Source of the DNA: Tubiluchus corallicola
Lineage: Eukaryota; Priapulida; Priapulimorpha; Priapulimorphida; Tubiluchidae
Direction of reading: 5' to 3'
DNA: 37,500 nt
Assembly (NCBI GenBank): GCA_030141605.1
Contig: JAQGDQ010000140.1
Location: 32,501-70,000, forward strand
The position numbers and the translations under genes were made by a program. Below, piece after piece: positions 1-10,166 of the stretch (within the stretch, counting starts at the first letter, position 1; each line of letters begins with the position of its first letter). The notes below the pieces were generated by a model. That model saw nothing but the letters and a program-made list of their open reading frames with translations. It was not told the origin of the DNA and made no database searches.

Positions 1-1234
1 TGTTTTAACCCAATTAACAGACTGAATCTGTTAACTGACAGAAGTGATATTACTAATATAGAAGTACGAATTATTAGCTTCATACGCACTATAAGATTTT
101 GATGAATTTTAGGAATAAAGTAATGCCTAAATTCCTATGCAGTTATTTAAAAATAATAATTTATAAAGTGAGTTAAAAAAAGAAGTGAAAAACAGTTTAC
201 TTTTTCTAAATGACACAAGTCTGTTTAGTTTTAAAAATTACAAAAATACGTTCAACGTAGTGGCTTTATTTTTTTTGCACAAAGTCCTCATAATGATAAA
301 AACATCGAAAGTTTGTTGCAGTCTGATGCACAAATTATCGCGAAACAGTCAGTGCTTGGCGTGCTTGAAGTGCAGTTGATGTTGCCGGTGTTTTCCAAGA
401 GCGGAAATCTTTGTAGCTGACAAAAATGTCAGCTAGCTCAACTCCAATCACTGAGCGGATGCCGCAACCAAAGCTGGGTTTCTTATCGGCTAGGTCGACT
501 GTAGAAATAAATCGGCTGTAGCTCTGCTCAAACTGAGTGGCTCTAGGCTCTAGTTATGTAAAATTTGCAATGTATAAGTTAATGTGTATTTAACTTTTCA
601 GCCGTGGAGGAGTAGCATCAATTGTATACTTCTATTTAGGACATTGAGTCTTTTGCATTTTTTAGTTACCGCAATAAAAATTGATGTCAGGCTGAAACAC
701 GTTGATCTAAAGCAGGTCGAATGGCAGTACTGTACAGAAGGTTGCATTATATTTGTAAGTGCTTAAAACAAAATGAGTCGTATAGCAATTTGTATCAGAT
801 ACAGACAGAAATTTAGGTAGCAATTTAGTTTTTTTTAAACACAGTGGACACAGTGAAATGGATCTAAATCAAATTTCAAAAATTGAATAATTGTTTGCGT
901 CAGGTAATCAAAATCGAGAGACAGAGCAACTTGAAAGAGCAGATATTTCTGCAGTAGAATAACATCCCATTTCTCTACTATAAAACAGTAACATTCTTAC
1001 TTGCTGTTGTTGAATTTTGGTAAAGATTAGTAAGTATCAGATCTATCGAGCAGGAATACTATCCTACAGGAACACTCCTAAACCAACTTCTCTCATCTGT
1101 TATCTTCAACTATCAGACTTGATCAAAATGATGCATACATGTTTTAGGAATCATGACAAAGAATAGCAAAAGGTTTTCAGCATTTTTGGATATTCATCGT
1201 ATAAAAAATAAATCCACATAATTATGTGACGTAC
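1..1234. other. No exon recognised; probable intron
   Basis: I searched the minus strand for the linker exon expected after exon 35. It should start with one base completing a TG-initial codon and end in phase 0. All candidate acceptors led to in-frame stops, so that exon probably lies left of the window. The only structure seen is a short perfect hairpin at 415-434 (8-bp arms, AAAA loop). Two short plus-strand open frames have no recognisable content. Confidence 0.5.
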
Positions 1235-1297
1235 CAATTGCGATGACTGCTGCTTTGCAAATGCTGAGCGAGTTCTGGAACAGTACTTAGTGTTCTT
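1235..1297 (-). CDS. Exon 35: HxxH half of finger 13 (beta type)
   Basis: 63 nt, phase 2 to 2, flanked by a TTACAG acceptor and a GTACGT donor on the minus strand. It completes the CLSC half from exon 34 and reads LRTLSTVPELAQ-HLQSSSH, an exact CX2CX12HX5H finger. The last two bases (TG) plus one from the missing next exon would make W or C, as in exons 15 and 23. This is the last exon visible; the gene continues past the left edge. Confidence 0.85.
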
Positions 1298-1984
1298 CTG
1301 TAAGATTGACAATGTAAATTAGTGTCCATTTCAGTTTATAAAGCGTAGAAAAAATGTATAATATTAAAAATATTTTAAGATACTTAAAAATGTAGACTTA
1401 TTTGAAATTTGTTTCGAATAATGCTGTTGGGTCGTAGGAAAATGGGTTGCTTTGTTACAAAACAAGTTACTGAAATTTTTTTTCAGTTTTATGCACAGAA
1501 AATTTCAATTCATGTCCACTGATATCTGAGCAAGATTGCAAGGTTTCAAACTACAGCAAAAAAAGAAAAACCAACATTTCGAATACCCGCCTTTCTCCAT
1601 TTAGAATGAAGACCTCAATTAACGCTCAAATTTTTAGCAAAACAAAATATCCATATGAGCAAATTTATGGTACTGATGCACATCGTTATAACGCACTATA
1701 ATGTTAACTGTTTTGCGGCCCCAAAGTTCACTGTATAAAGAGGTTTGTCTGTAATTCAAATAACAACAGACAATCAACCGACATAGAATGAAGTCTAGAA
1801 AGTGCTACGTTAGTAAAGAATTAAAAACCTATTGTTGAATTCAGTACAAGTGTGGAAGTAATTAAGATCGCCTTTTCTTTATTCAAAACACAACGCTAAA
1901 CAAGGTACAGAGCAACAAAAATGATGCGCAATGCTGCATGTGAATTTGGTATGTTCGAACCTAAGTTAAATGGTGCTAAACGTG

Positions 1985-2360
1985 TCTAGTAAACCTTTTC
2001 ACAATTTCGTTGCATGCAGCGCAAGTTGCTGCAGGTCAAAGGTTAAGTGTACCACAGCAACCCGTATCTTAACAACAGCTGTCATGATGTGACATGTGTG
2101 TAAAGCAAAGCCGCCTGCTGCATCAGTTCAGCAACTTCAATTGTTTTACGCGGACTTTTCCTATTTATACATTAGTCAGTGCTATGTATTACTAGCAGGG
2201 TCATGCTTGGGAACTAGAAAAATTAACTAGGCAAGGCTTCCGCTAGCTATTAAAGTTGTTACTATTACAATAGCTTGAGCTGCGAGGCGTTATCTGGTAC
2301 ACTTAACCTTTGACCCTTTCACAATCATCATCAATTGCTGGAACTGTGAAAAAGCTTGTT
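1985..2360. mobile_element. Foldback/MITE-like element with perfect 21-bp inverted core
   Basis: The 21 bases at 2035-2055 (GGTCAAAGG...GTACCA) recur as a perfect reverse complement at about 2295-2315. Weaker inverted similarity (CTTTTTCACA-like) extends the arms outward to about 1985 and 2360. The enclosed 240 bp has no coding capacity. This is typical of a non-autonomous foldback DNA element. The ends and target-site duplication are not clear. It sits in the intron between exons 35 and 34. Confidence 0.6.
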
Positions 2361-2685
2361 GTACTATGCAACTTACAATATGTGCTACACTGTATGAATT
2401 ATACAAATTGCATACTTAGTTTTATGAAAAAAGCTTAGGAGAGCGGTTTCTGCACATGTGTATGTAATAAAGGTGAGAGAGAAGCATTTAGTTAGGTAAA
2501 GTAATAATGCTTTATTACACCAGGTGGTGCAAAAAATGTCACTGATATTCGAATCATGATATTTATCTACTTAGCACCTGATTAGTAAAATGCAAGCACT
2601 AGTATTGCGCAGTTGCGTAATTCGTAAAAATTAATGTACATGTGCTGGCAAAAATAGAAAAATTCAATAAATAAGTTGTACATAC

Positions 2686-2753
2686 AGGCAAGACAGGCAC
2701 TGCCTCTTTTCCACATCAACACAGAACTCTATCTTAGTGCCGTCCCACTTAAA
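2686..2753 (-). CDS. Exon 34: CxxC half of finger 13 (beta type)
   Basis: 68 nt, phase 0 to 2, acceptor TTTCAG, donor GTATGT. It encodes FKWDGTKIEF followed by CVDVEKRQCLSC. The (D/N)GT(K/M)(I/V)(E/D)F...V motif before CLSC is shared with exon 14 (ENGTKVEFRVN) and exon 22 (NDGTMIDFRVN), marking these as duplicated copies. The intron falls directly after the second Cys of CxxC, as in every finger of the gene. Confidence 0.9.
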
Positions 2754-3011
2754 CTGAAATGTCAAAAAAGCCAGTATAGAAAACAAGTAGAGATATAGCA
2801 TTACCTAAAATATTAGAAAAATACAAGGTTTTTTGCCGATCTTCCGAAAAAAAGTCCGTACAAAAAATAAAAAATGCCCAATTGCACATTTGTTAGAAGA
2901 GATAGAGGAAAAGCTAGCTCTACAATAAAAAATCTAGAAAGGCATTGTCAAAAACTTTTATATTTTTTCAAACCGAACATTGTCTCTGACAAGTCTATGG
3001 TCAAGTAAGTG

Positions 3012-3290
3012 ACAATAATAATAACAATAATAATAATAATCTTTATTTAAAGTCGGCTTTTGGGTCAACAATTCACATTAGCTCAAAGAGCTATTATCGC
3101 CAACTGTAAATAACAACCTACAGCTGCATAACAGAGACTATTATTAGCCGACTTTTACTCTAAATACCACGCGTCAGGCAGGGCAAAGCAGGTACCATTT
3201 TAAGTCTTTGGTATGACTCGGCCGCTGGTTCGAACTCACGACCGCCTAGATGGAAAGCAGACGCATCACCACTAGACTAAACCGTCTGAT
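3012..3290 (-). mobile_element. tRNA-derived SINE with (TTA)n tail
   Basis: On the minus strand the element starts near 3290 with a tRNA-like head. An A-box-like TTTAGTCTAGTGG is followed about 40 nt later by the B box GAGTTCGAACC (near 3228-3240). About 200 bp of unrelated body follows, then a tail of ATT repeats at 3014-3042. This is the standard layout of a pol III-transcribed SINE. It lies in the intron between exons 34 and 33. Confidence 0.75.
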
Positions 3291-3402
3291 ACGTAGTCTG
3301 ATCCAGCACACGACAATTTTGATACAGAAAAAAGTCAAAATTAGAAGCAAATATGAGTAATTTTTAAGAAATGTTGTCTATATTATACATAAATGAACTT
3401 AC

Positions 3403-3439
3403 TTCCCCAAAACATTTCTGTTTAGCTAACATGTCTTTC
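3403..3439 (-). CDS. Exon 33: linker after finger 12
   Basis: 37 nt microexon, phase 2 to 0, acceptor TTGCAG, donor GTAAGT. With the split codon it reads V-KDMLAKQKCFGE, matching exon 13 (KDMLSKDQCIE) and exon 21 (RDTLAKEQTLK). These linkers always follow an alpha-type finger. It is too short to be found by ORF length; the call rests on the paralogy and on phase continuity. Confidence 0.85.
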
Positions 3440-3540
3440 CTGCAAACAAATAAAAAAATGTCAAAATAATGAATTCAATTGTGAATGCAAAGCGCAAATG
3501 GTAGTAATCTTAGACAATTCATATGGCTTCATATTATGTA

Positions 3541-3765
3541 ATTATTCAATTATTCAATCATTAATTATTATTCAATTATTCAATCACTAATTATTATTCA
3601 ATTATTCAATCAGTAATTATTATTCAATTATCCAATCATTAATTATTATTCAATTATTCAATCAGTAATTATTATTCAACTATTCAATCAGTAATTATTA
3701 TTCAATCATTAATTATTATTCAATTATTCAATCAGTAATTATTCAATCATTCATTATTCAATTAC
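3541..3765. repeat. 26-bp AT-rich minisatellite
   Basis: Roughly eight to nine imperfect tandem copies of a unit built from AATTATTATTCAATTATTCAATCAGT or close variants, some with internal deletions. It is intronic, between exons 33 and 32. Confidence 0.9.
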
Positions 3766-3996
3766 GTAATGATTTTGATTATAGAGTCATAAATAAAACC
3801 AATTTTCAAAAGTAGGGTTTCCAAGACTGTATTGAATACAGCATGTTCTCCATTCATTTGTCAAACTAGTCTCATGACATTTGAGTTAATTTGTTGAATT
3901 AAAAACCTAATTTTGACTCACTAAACGTAAAAGACTTTTCTCAAAAAGCTAGATTGCTTGCTTGGTGTTAATGAGAGCAAAAATGACATTACTCAC

Positions 3997-4092
3997 ACTT
4001 TAATTGCAGTCAGGTGTTCGTTACTCGTTAAATGAGGTGGTACAGATAGAAAGAATTGTTCTACAGTGTAGAATTTTCCTTCTCCATAATAG
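3997..4092 (-). CDS. Exon 32: HxxH half of finger 12 (alpha, long loop)
   Basis: 96 nt, phase 2 to 2, acceptor TTGCAG, donor GTGAGT. It completes CKTC from exon 31 with a 20-residue loop ending FYTVEQFFLSVPP, then HLTSNEH. The spacing is CX2CX20HX5H instead of X12. The EQFFLS.P.HL core is shared with exons 12 and 20. I placed the donor at GT|GTGAGT, which keeps phase with exon 33. Confidence 0.85.
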
Positions 4093-4409
4093 CTGCAATA
4101 AACATTATCAGACTAAGAGTGAACACAATTAAGCTAACTAACCAAACTAAATTTTTCCAAAAAAAAACTATATAAACGTTCTAATTTTGGCTAATGATTC
4201 AACCTTTACTTAACCGTCGCAAAAATTGCTGCAAAAAGTTGTTCTTATCAAAATCCTAATAATATAATTTATACTCTAATCGTAGTCATAATCATAATTG
4301 ATACTCTAATCAAAACATGATTAGCTGTGAGTTCGTAATTTAACGTATAATAACCTAAACGTTAAGATTAATAAATAATAAAGTGATATATATCATTTTT
4401 ATTATATAC

Positions 4410-4519
4410 CTGCATGTCTTACACGCATAACAAGCATATCTTAGTTTAAGAATATTAGTCAAGTCCGTCTTTGCAATATTCACTTCCACATCTCCTGCCT
4501 CGCAAGCTTTCCTTATTAG
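4410..4519 (-). CDS. Exon 31: CxxC half of finger 12 (alpha)
   Basis: 110 nt, phase 0 to 2, acceptor TTTCAG, donor GTATAT. It starts LIRKACEAGDVEVNIA and ends CYACKTC. It is the same length as exons 11, 17 and 19 and shares the (I/L)IRKA.E.GDV start with exons 11 and 19. This conservation shows that the alpha CxxC exon is a duplicated module. Confidence 0.9.
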
Positions 4520-5700
4520 CTGAAACGTAAAAAAGTCGACTAATCATCGATTCATAAAACAGGCAAAGACGAAGGCCTAAATGTCTTATGATTGTTCAAT
4601 TTGACACGTTGGTAATATGAAATGGCTCTTGATCATGTTTGATGAAATCAAACGTTATAAATGTTATAATGAAATCTTATTAGAATGGCAGTAGCAGCAC
4701 AGTGCTCAAGTGCTATAGACACAGTGGTGGTTTTAATAAATTTGGGATAAACAGTCCAAAACAAAAGAAAAAAATGGAATACGGTTTAAAGTTGGTTCAA
4801 TCTGCAGGATTTATTTAACAAAAGTGCATACAACTCAAAAAATGCGTTGCACATCACACCCGTCTTGAAAATAATCTTACATTAAGCAGTAAAAAGTTTA
4901 AATAATCAGTAATGGTTAATTACATATGTTCACTACGAGTATTACCAGAAATGTATAAATGAAATTTCACGAATTCTCGCTTCTCAATATTCTTCTTAGC
5001 TATCACAACAGCGACTTTTATTCCGGCATAAACGTACATATTTAACATGTTAGCATAGTTGCATGACGTAGTTGAAATAAATGACAGGTTATATATCCAT
5101 ATTCATTTTTAACGCACACTGGAAACAACAACAGCAATAATTATGCGTGTCATGGATGAGCTCTTGAGAAGGGAAAGTAAGACTACTTGGTGCAAAGTAA
5201 ACTCGAAAACGATAAATTAAAGTTGAAGAAACGTTAGTTTTATTTAGTTGAGAGAAAATATTGCAACCATATTAGTGGAAGCAACGAAGTACTGAATTGA
5301 ACAGAACTAAAAAGGGGGGACTAGTAAAAAAACTGGCTTCGCTTATATATAAGTGAATTCATGAAACAGGGGCGCAGCGTGTCAAATTCTTCACGCCATT
5401 CCCCTCCTTGACAAGTAGTGCTTAACTTAAGCCTTATCAACTAACTGTTATCATCTTAAAAGTATGTTTTAGCAAAGCTCCTACCACAGAATTAGTATCC
5501 GTGACAAAACTTTAAATTTTGCAAAACATCGTACATTTGAAAAAGCTAATGAAATTACAATTCGCTAGAAATTTCCGAAAGCTCAGGATAAACTTTTGAA
5601 TGAAAACAGTTTTAAAATTGCGTGAAAGTTATTACAGTGACATTTCAAATTTAATTTTTCAATGAATATCAAGATGATGTAAATTTTCTTCTTAGTTTAC
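4520..5700. other. Intron, no gene recognised
   Basis: This is AT-rich intron between exons 31 and 30. I found no exon fitting the gene's phase pattern, no recognisable transposon ends and no RNA gene. Confidence 0.5.
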
Positions 5701-5726
5701 ATCCAGTGGGCACAGCTTTGTGATCG

Positions 5727-6086
5727 GACACGTGATGACGGACACGTGATGTGGACACGCGATGACGGACACGCGATGACGATGGACACGTGATGACGAT
5801 GGACAAGCGATGACGGACACGCGATGACGACGGACACGCGATTACGATGGACACGTGATGACGATGGACACGTGATGACGATGGACACGTGATGACGATG
5901 GACACGCGATGATGGACACGCGATGACGACGGACACGCGATAACGATGGACACGTGATGACGATGGACACGTGATGACGGACACGCGATGACGACGGACA
6001 CGCGATTACGATGGACACGTGATGACGATGGACACGTGATGACGATGGACACGCGATGACGGACACGTGATGATGGACACGTGATG
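5727..6086. repeat. 14/17-bp minisatellite rich in CACGTG and CACGCG
   Basis: Tandem units alternate between 17 bp (GACGATGGACACGTGAT) and 14 bp (GACGGACACGCGAT). By eye there are about 12 CACGTG and 10 CACGCG cores, plus many TGACG motifs. It sits about 80 bp downstream (in gene direction) of exon 30, inside the intron. All frames on the minus strand stay open only because of the repeat; no protein is inferred. Confidence 0.95.
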
Positions 6087-6168
6087 ATGGATTTTCCTAT
6101 TTCAAAATCATAAAAAAACATAAAAAACTTCTATCTAAATTGAAAGAAACCTGTACAGTCGAACATAC

Positions 6169-6214
6169 CTCTGACAAATTGTAATTCTTGCAAACATTCA
6201 AGACTCTAAATGTT
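6169..6214 (-). CDS. Exon 30: linker after finger 11
   Basis: 46 nt, phase 2 to 0, acceptor TTTCAG, donor GTATGT. With the split codon it reads RTFRVLNVCKNYNLSE. It occupies the position of the beta-type linkers (exons 10, 16, 24) but is shorter and diverged. It is weaker than its neighbours because little sequence is shared; phase and splice signals support it. Confidence 0.65.
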
Positions 6215-6336
6215 CTGAAAAAAAAATTTTCCCATCTAGTTTGTGATAAAAAAGTTTTTAATTTAACAGCAACAAAAACTAACCACTTTTTATATGTAAA
6301 CATGTTTATTTATTAACAGCAATAGTAATGAAGCAT

Positions 6337-6352
6337 CCACACATGCACACAT

Positions 6353-6419
<67 letters not shown>

Positions 6420-6424
6420 CACAT
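6337..6424. repeat. (CA)n microsatellite
   Basis: About 85 bp of nearly pure CA dinucleotide repeat with a few interruptions, in the intron between exons 30 and 29. Confidence 0.95.
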
Positions 6425-6581
6425 ATAAATTGCTTAACTGACACTTTTGGCAGCACTTCCAAGTAAGTAATATTGCCTAATTGATGATCCAAAAATTTGT
6501 TAATTAAGTACAAATACTAAACAACAAACATGAACGGAAAACAAGAATACTGATTATTTTATTAGGTTTTTTATAACTTAC

Positions 6582-6644
6582 CTACTATTGTGTGCAAGAG
6601 ATATATTGTGTTTTGCCAAATGCCCTTTCGATGCAAAACACTTC
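6582..6644 (-). CDS. Exon 29: HxxH half of finger 11 (beta type)
   Basis: 63 nt, phase 2 to 2, acceptor TTATAG, donor GTAAGT. It joins CVSC from exon 28 to give LKCFASKGHLAK-HNISLAH, an exact CX2CX12HX5H finger. It is the same length (63 nt) as exons 9, 15, 23 and 35. Confidence 0.88.
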
Positions 6645-6734
6645 CTATAAATTCAAAATATTACCTAACATTTGAGCTGCAAAAAGTCAAGAAACAGAAA
6701 AAACTATATACTTCAATCTGTCAAATAAATTTAA

Positions 6735-7395
6735 CATGGGTGTCTAGGGTGTTAAGTAAAAGTAACACTGTGTGCAGACTAATGAGTAAATGTATCCAGA
6801 CTGTAATGTCATGCTGTCATGCAACACGTCCAGGCTGCCAGTTAAATAAAATATATGTGTTCAGATAGTAAAGAGCAAAAAACCTGTCTAAACTGTCAGG
6901 TAAATTTAACAATTATGTCCAGAATGTCATGCAAATTTAGCTAATGTGTCCAGAATGTCAAGGAAATTTAGCAATTGTGTCCTGATTGTCTAGTAAACAC
7001 AACATTTGTGTCCTGGCTGTCTAGTAAATTTAACATTGTCCTACTGTTAATTAACATTGTGCTGACTGCTATAAAACATTGTGTCTTGTTAGTAATTTAA
7101 CAATTGTCGACTGTCTAGTAATTACATTGTTTTTGTTTGTGTTGTGTTTTTTTGTGTGTTTGTTTTGTTATTGTACCCTGACTGTCTAGTAAATTTAACA
7201 ATTGTGCCCTGACTGTCTAGTAAACACAACATTTGTGTCCTGGCTGTCTAGTAAATTTAACAATTGTGTCCCGACTGTCTAGTAAATTCAACAATTGTGT
7301 CCTGACTGTCTAGTAAACACAACAATTGTGTCCTGACTGTCTAATAAGTTCAACAATTGTGTTCTGACTGTCTAGTAAAAATTAATAATTGTGTC
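6735..7395. repeat. 31-bp minisatellite (GTCTAGTAAATTTAACAATT core)
   Basis: About 20 imperfect copies of a 31-bp unit with core GTCTAGTAAATTTAACAATT followed by GTGTCCTGACT. The copies are degenerate at the left end and in the middle (about 7040-7170) and well conserved at 7180-7390. It is intronic, between exons 29 and 28. Confidence 0.9.
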
Positions 7396-7715
7396 ACAAT
7401 TGTGTCAACTTTACTCAAATAGAACAAACATTATTTTAAAATGCAGAGGAGATGCAAAGAATAACTAGGCAGTTACTGCTTGGTCAGTAAATGGATAGAT
7501 GACAACCAAGGAAACAGCTTCTTGGTTGTTTCATTTGCCTAGTTCTGCATTTTTAAATGAAAGGATAAATGATTATGGTTCCTAAGAAGTAGGTTTTGGT
7601 CCTGCCACAACTGTGTAAAAAATGCACGACTGATGCAAACTGCCAGTATCAGGTTGCTTTCATTTATATTCACTCGGTGTTTATAAATATAAAATGCTTT
7701 TGCATTACAACATAC

Positions 7716-7783
7716 AGGCATGAGACACAAGGATGCATGTCTTCATCAGTGGTAACCTGCTGCATTTCCCCATCTTCCATTGC
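7716..7783 (-). CDS. Exon 28: CxxC half of finger 11 (beta type)
   Basis: 68 nt, phase 0 to 2, acceptor TTGCAG, donor GTATGT. It encodes AMEDGEMQQVTTDEDM followed by HPCVSC. It shares a DG near its start with exons 22 and 34, and ends with CxxC at the same intron position. It follows a gamma finger and precedes an alpha finger, so it is an extra beta unit outside the alpha-beta-gamma order. Confidence 0.85.
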
Positions 7784-8177
7784 CTGCAAAAAATCAATAA
7801 AATAATCATAAATCGCAAACCCGTGTAAAGAATCACTTTTAATTATATTAGTAATCGGACATCAATTGCATTTTCATCATTGATTAATCGAATACGAAAT
7901 TAATTCGATGATTGATTACAATAGTTTTGTGTCATTTTATAAGAAAACAATCGTACACGATAACAATTTGCTCGTATTTACGATAAACATTGGTGTTTAA
8001 GTGTGGCTTTGCAAGAATGGAGGACCTCATGGACTGTGACTTCGAAATTGCTTTCAAATTGTTGTAGGTTTCCCATATTGTGTTTCCTCCCAGGTTGTAA
8101 AAAGTGAAAATTTGTAGAAGTTTTTTGTTTTATTCTTCTAACACTTATAGCTGTGGTTTGTTCATTATTATGTAGAC

Positions 8178-8589
8178 CAGGGGTGTGCAAACTGCGGCCC
8201 GCGGGCCACTTGTGGCCCGCCGAGAGATCTTGTGCGGCCCGCGAAGAGGTTTGTCAACGTAATGAAAGTGTGGCCCGGGCAATCCAGTTGAAGTCTGCGC
8301 CAATATCGCAAAGATAGTGCGGGTAGTTTTTTCCTCTAAATCGGATGGCATTAACCCTTACAAGACTGTTGTCACTTAATGTCACTGTCGGACATGACGA
8401 AATATATGGTTTTTAATATAAATTTTAATGACTTCTAAAATAGTTTCTTGAGTGTAGTAGTGATGATGTGCGCAAATCGGATGCAAAAAAAATCGTTATT
8501 AGGTCCTACTATACTTGGCTCCTCAGGAATGCGCGCAGGAATTGCGGGAATGTTTAATGTGGCCCGGCTAGATAATTTGCACACCCCTG
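8178..8589. mobile_element. hAT-type non-autonomous DNA transposon
   Basis: The left end is CAGGGGTGTGCAAACTGCGG and the right end is TTTGCACACCCCTG, forming terminal inverted repeats of about 15 bp. Flanking 8-bp sequences ATGTAGAC (8170-8177) and ATGTAGAT (8590-8597) match at 7 of 8, as expected for a hAT target-site duplication. The interior is GC-rich near the ends (GGCCCGC motifs) and has no transposase. It is intronic, between exons 28 and 27. Confidence 0.88.
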
Positions 8590-8754
8590 ATGTAGATTAA
8601 GATTAACCGTTTATTACTGTTTATGAACTTTTCTGAATTTCGTATATAAGGCATTTTTTACATTTCCTTTGAATTTCTTTCTAGTCATATCTGCGTTTAT
8701 TCTGACAATTTGAATTTTATTCTTTGATTTTGTAATTATATATAGTATGCCTTA

Positions 8755-9560
8755 ATACTGTAATGTAAAATTTATTCATATACCACATTACATCATTTAA
8801 AATCTCAGCATGTTGGAGAATAAAATACATTTAAAATTCATAAGAAGCAGAAAATTTAAAAGACATTAAAAATAATTCATCATAAAAAGTACAATTTTCA
8901 GTTGTTTGGTGGTTGAGAATATGTTTGATTTTTCCAATTTTCCACAAAGCCAATGATGCTGACCGACTAAGGTTTGCTACACGGTTTGACATAGTACAAA
9001 AAGTGTCAAAAGACACTCCAAGATTTTTTACAGTACAAAATGAGTCAAAAGATACTCCCAAGATGTTTTACAATCTCAAAAGAACTAACACTGACATCAT
9101 CAATCTCTACAAAACATGGAGGGAGATCAGGAAAAGCTCCTTGAAATTTAGTCAACAAATGAACTAAGTCTGTTTTGCCATCATTTAAGGCGAGTTTGTT
9201 GATCTTCGTACGATGTCGAATTTCACTGATACATGCTTCAATTTAATCGACTGGAGCAATGTTCTCCTGACATGTGATGTAGAATTGTGTGTCGTCAGCA
9301 AATTATGACTTAAAATGACAGATTCTACATAAACAAAATAATACAGGACCAAAAACTGAACCCTGATGAACCCCACATACTAGTGTTAAACATCTGATGC
9401 CATTGAATGAACGTGAACAGGCTGACTTCGCGCACATATATAAGATGTGAACTAATTTAAGGCAACATCAGAGATGCGGAACATTAGCTGTAACCTCTAC
9501 AGCAAGATATTATGGTCAATGGTGTCAAAAATGGCGGATAATACCACATGTACAAATTAC
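8755..9560 (-). pseudogene. CR1/L2-like LINE fragment, reverse transcriptase, decayed
   Basis: Several frames on the minus strand contain reverse transcriptase blocks in the right order: SAIFDTIDHNILL (about 9503-9541), GVHQGSVFGPVLF (about 9335-9375), FADDTQFYITCQ (about 9270-9305), then LGVSFD...MSNRVANLSRSASLAL.KIGKI (about 8920-9060). These are typical of the CR1/L2/Jockey group. Stops and frameshifts separate the blocks. The LGVSFD...FCT segment is locally duplicated. The 3' UTR (about 8755-8890) matches a second copy at 13078-13283. Confidence 0.85.
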
Positions 9561-9748
9561 TCTTTTTGGTTTGATTTATAGCATTGAAAATGACTGCTAA
9601 GTTGAAACGATCATCCGTGCTTAATAAACATGTTGATCTCCAGACAGTTAGAAATCATTCAAGCTTTTTAAAGCAGCTCAGTTCAGTCACTTAGGATAAA
9701 CAGAGTTAATTGAATGTAAATATATAAGATATTATAAAAATGTCTTAC

Positions 9749-9782
9749 GTTTGATTTCTTTGCCTTATTCGACTCCATTAAG
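9749..9782 (-). CDS. Exon 27: linker after finger 10
   Basis: 34 nt microexon, phase 2 to 0, acceptor TTTCAG, donor GTAAGA. With the split codon it reads S-LMESNKAKKSN. It has the same length as alpha linker exons 13 and 21 but follows a gamma finger. The call is supported by phase, splice signals and length. Confidence 0.75.
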
Positions 9783-10091
9783 CTGAAAGAAAGTTAGAAA
9801 TTAAATAATGAATATTAACAATGATGTAGTTTGTCTCAATAGTATGAGCAGCAACGCTAATCATCGTGATGATTATGATGATAAAGATAATGATGTTGAT
9901 GATGAAGAAATTTATCATTTCATTTTCACATTTGCATTTAATAACAGGGAAATTGTAGTTTTCAATTCTCATTAGCTCTACTACTGGGTATTAATTGACT
10001 TCAAAAATAATTTCTATTATATGTACCTGCGGGCGAATACGACCTCCACAATCTATATAAAGTTGACATATAAAGCTAATGCTGCACTAAC

Positions 10092-10166
10092 CTTTTCTCC
10101 CCATACGGCAAGTTGTGCCAAATCGATAGATGGTAAATCATGTATGGATTAAACCCAAAAGTTCTC
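10092..10166 (-). CDS. Exon 26: HxxH half of finger 10 (gamma type)
   Basis: 75 nt, phase 2 to 2, acceptor TTTCAG, donor GTTAGT. It completes CEMC from exon 25 with QRTFGFNPYMIY-HLSIWH, then NLPYGEK. The spacing is CX2CX12HX4H. It closely matches the start of exon 18 (QEKFGFTLAMIY, HLPVAH, NLPYVEEK), defining the gamma class. Confidence 0.9.

Noticed and set aside
989-1075. Possible linker exon after exon 35
   Set aside because: All tested acceptors lead to an in-frame TAA or TAG before the GTAAGA donor.
5669-6121. 150-codon Arg/Val/Ser/His-rich protein
   Set aside because: It is entirely translated minisatellite, and three overlapping frames are open.
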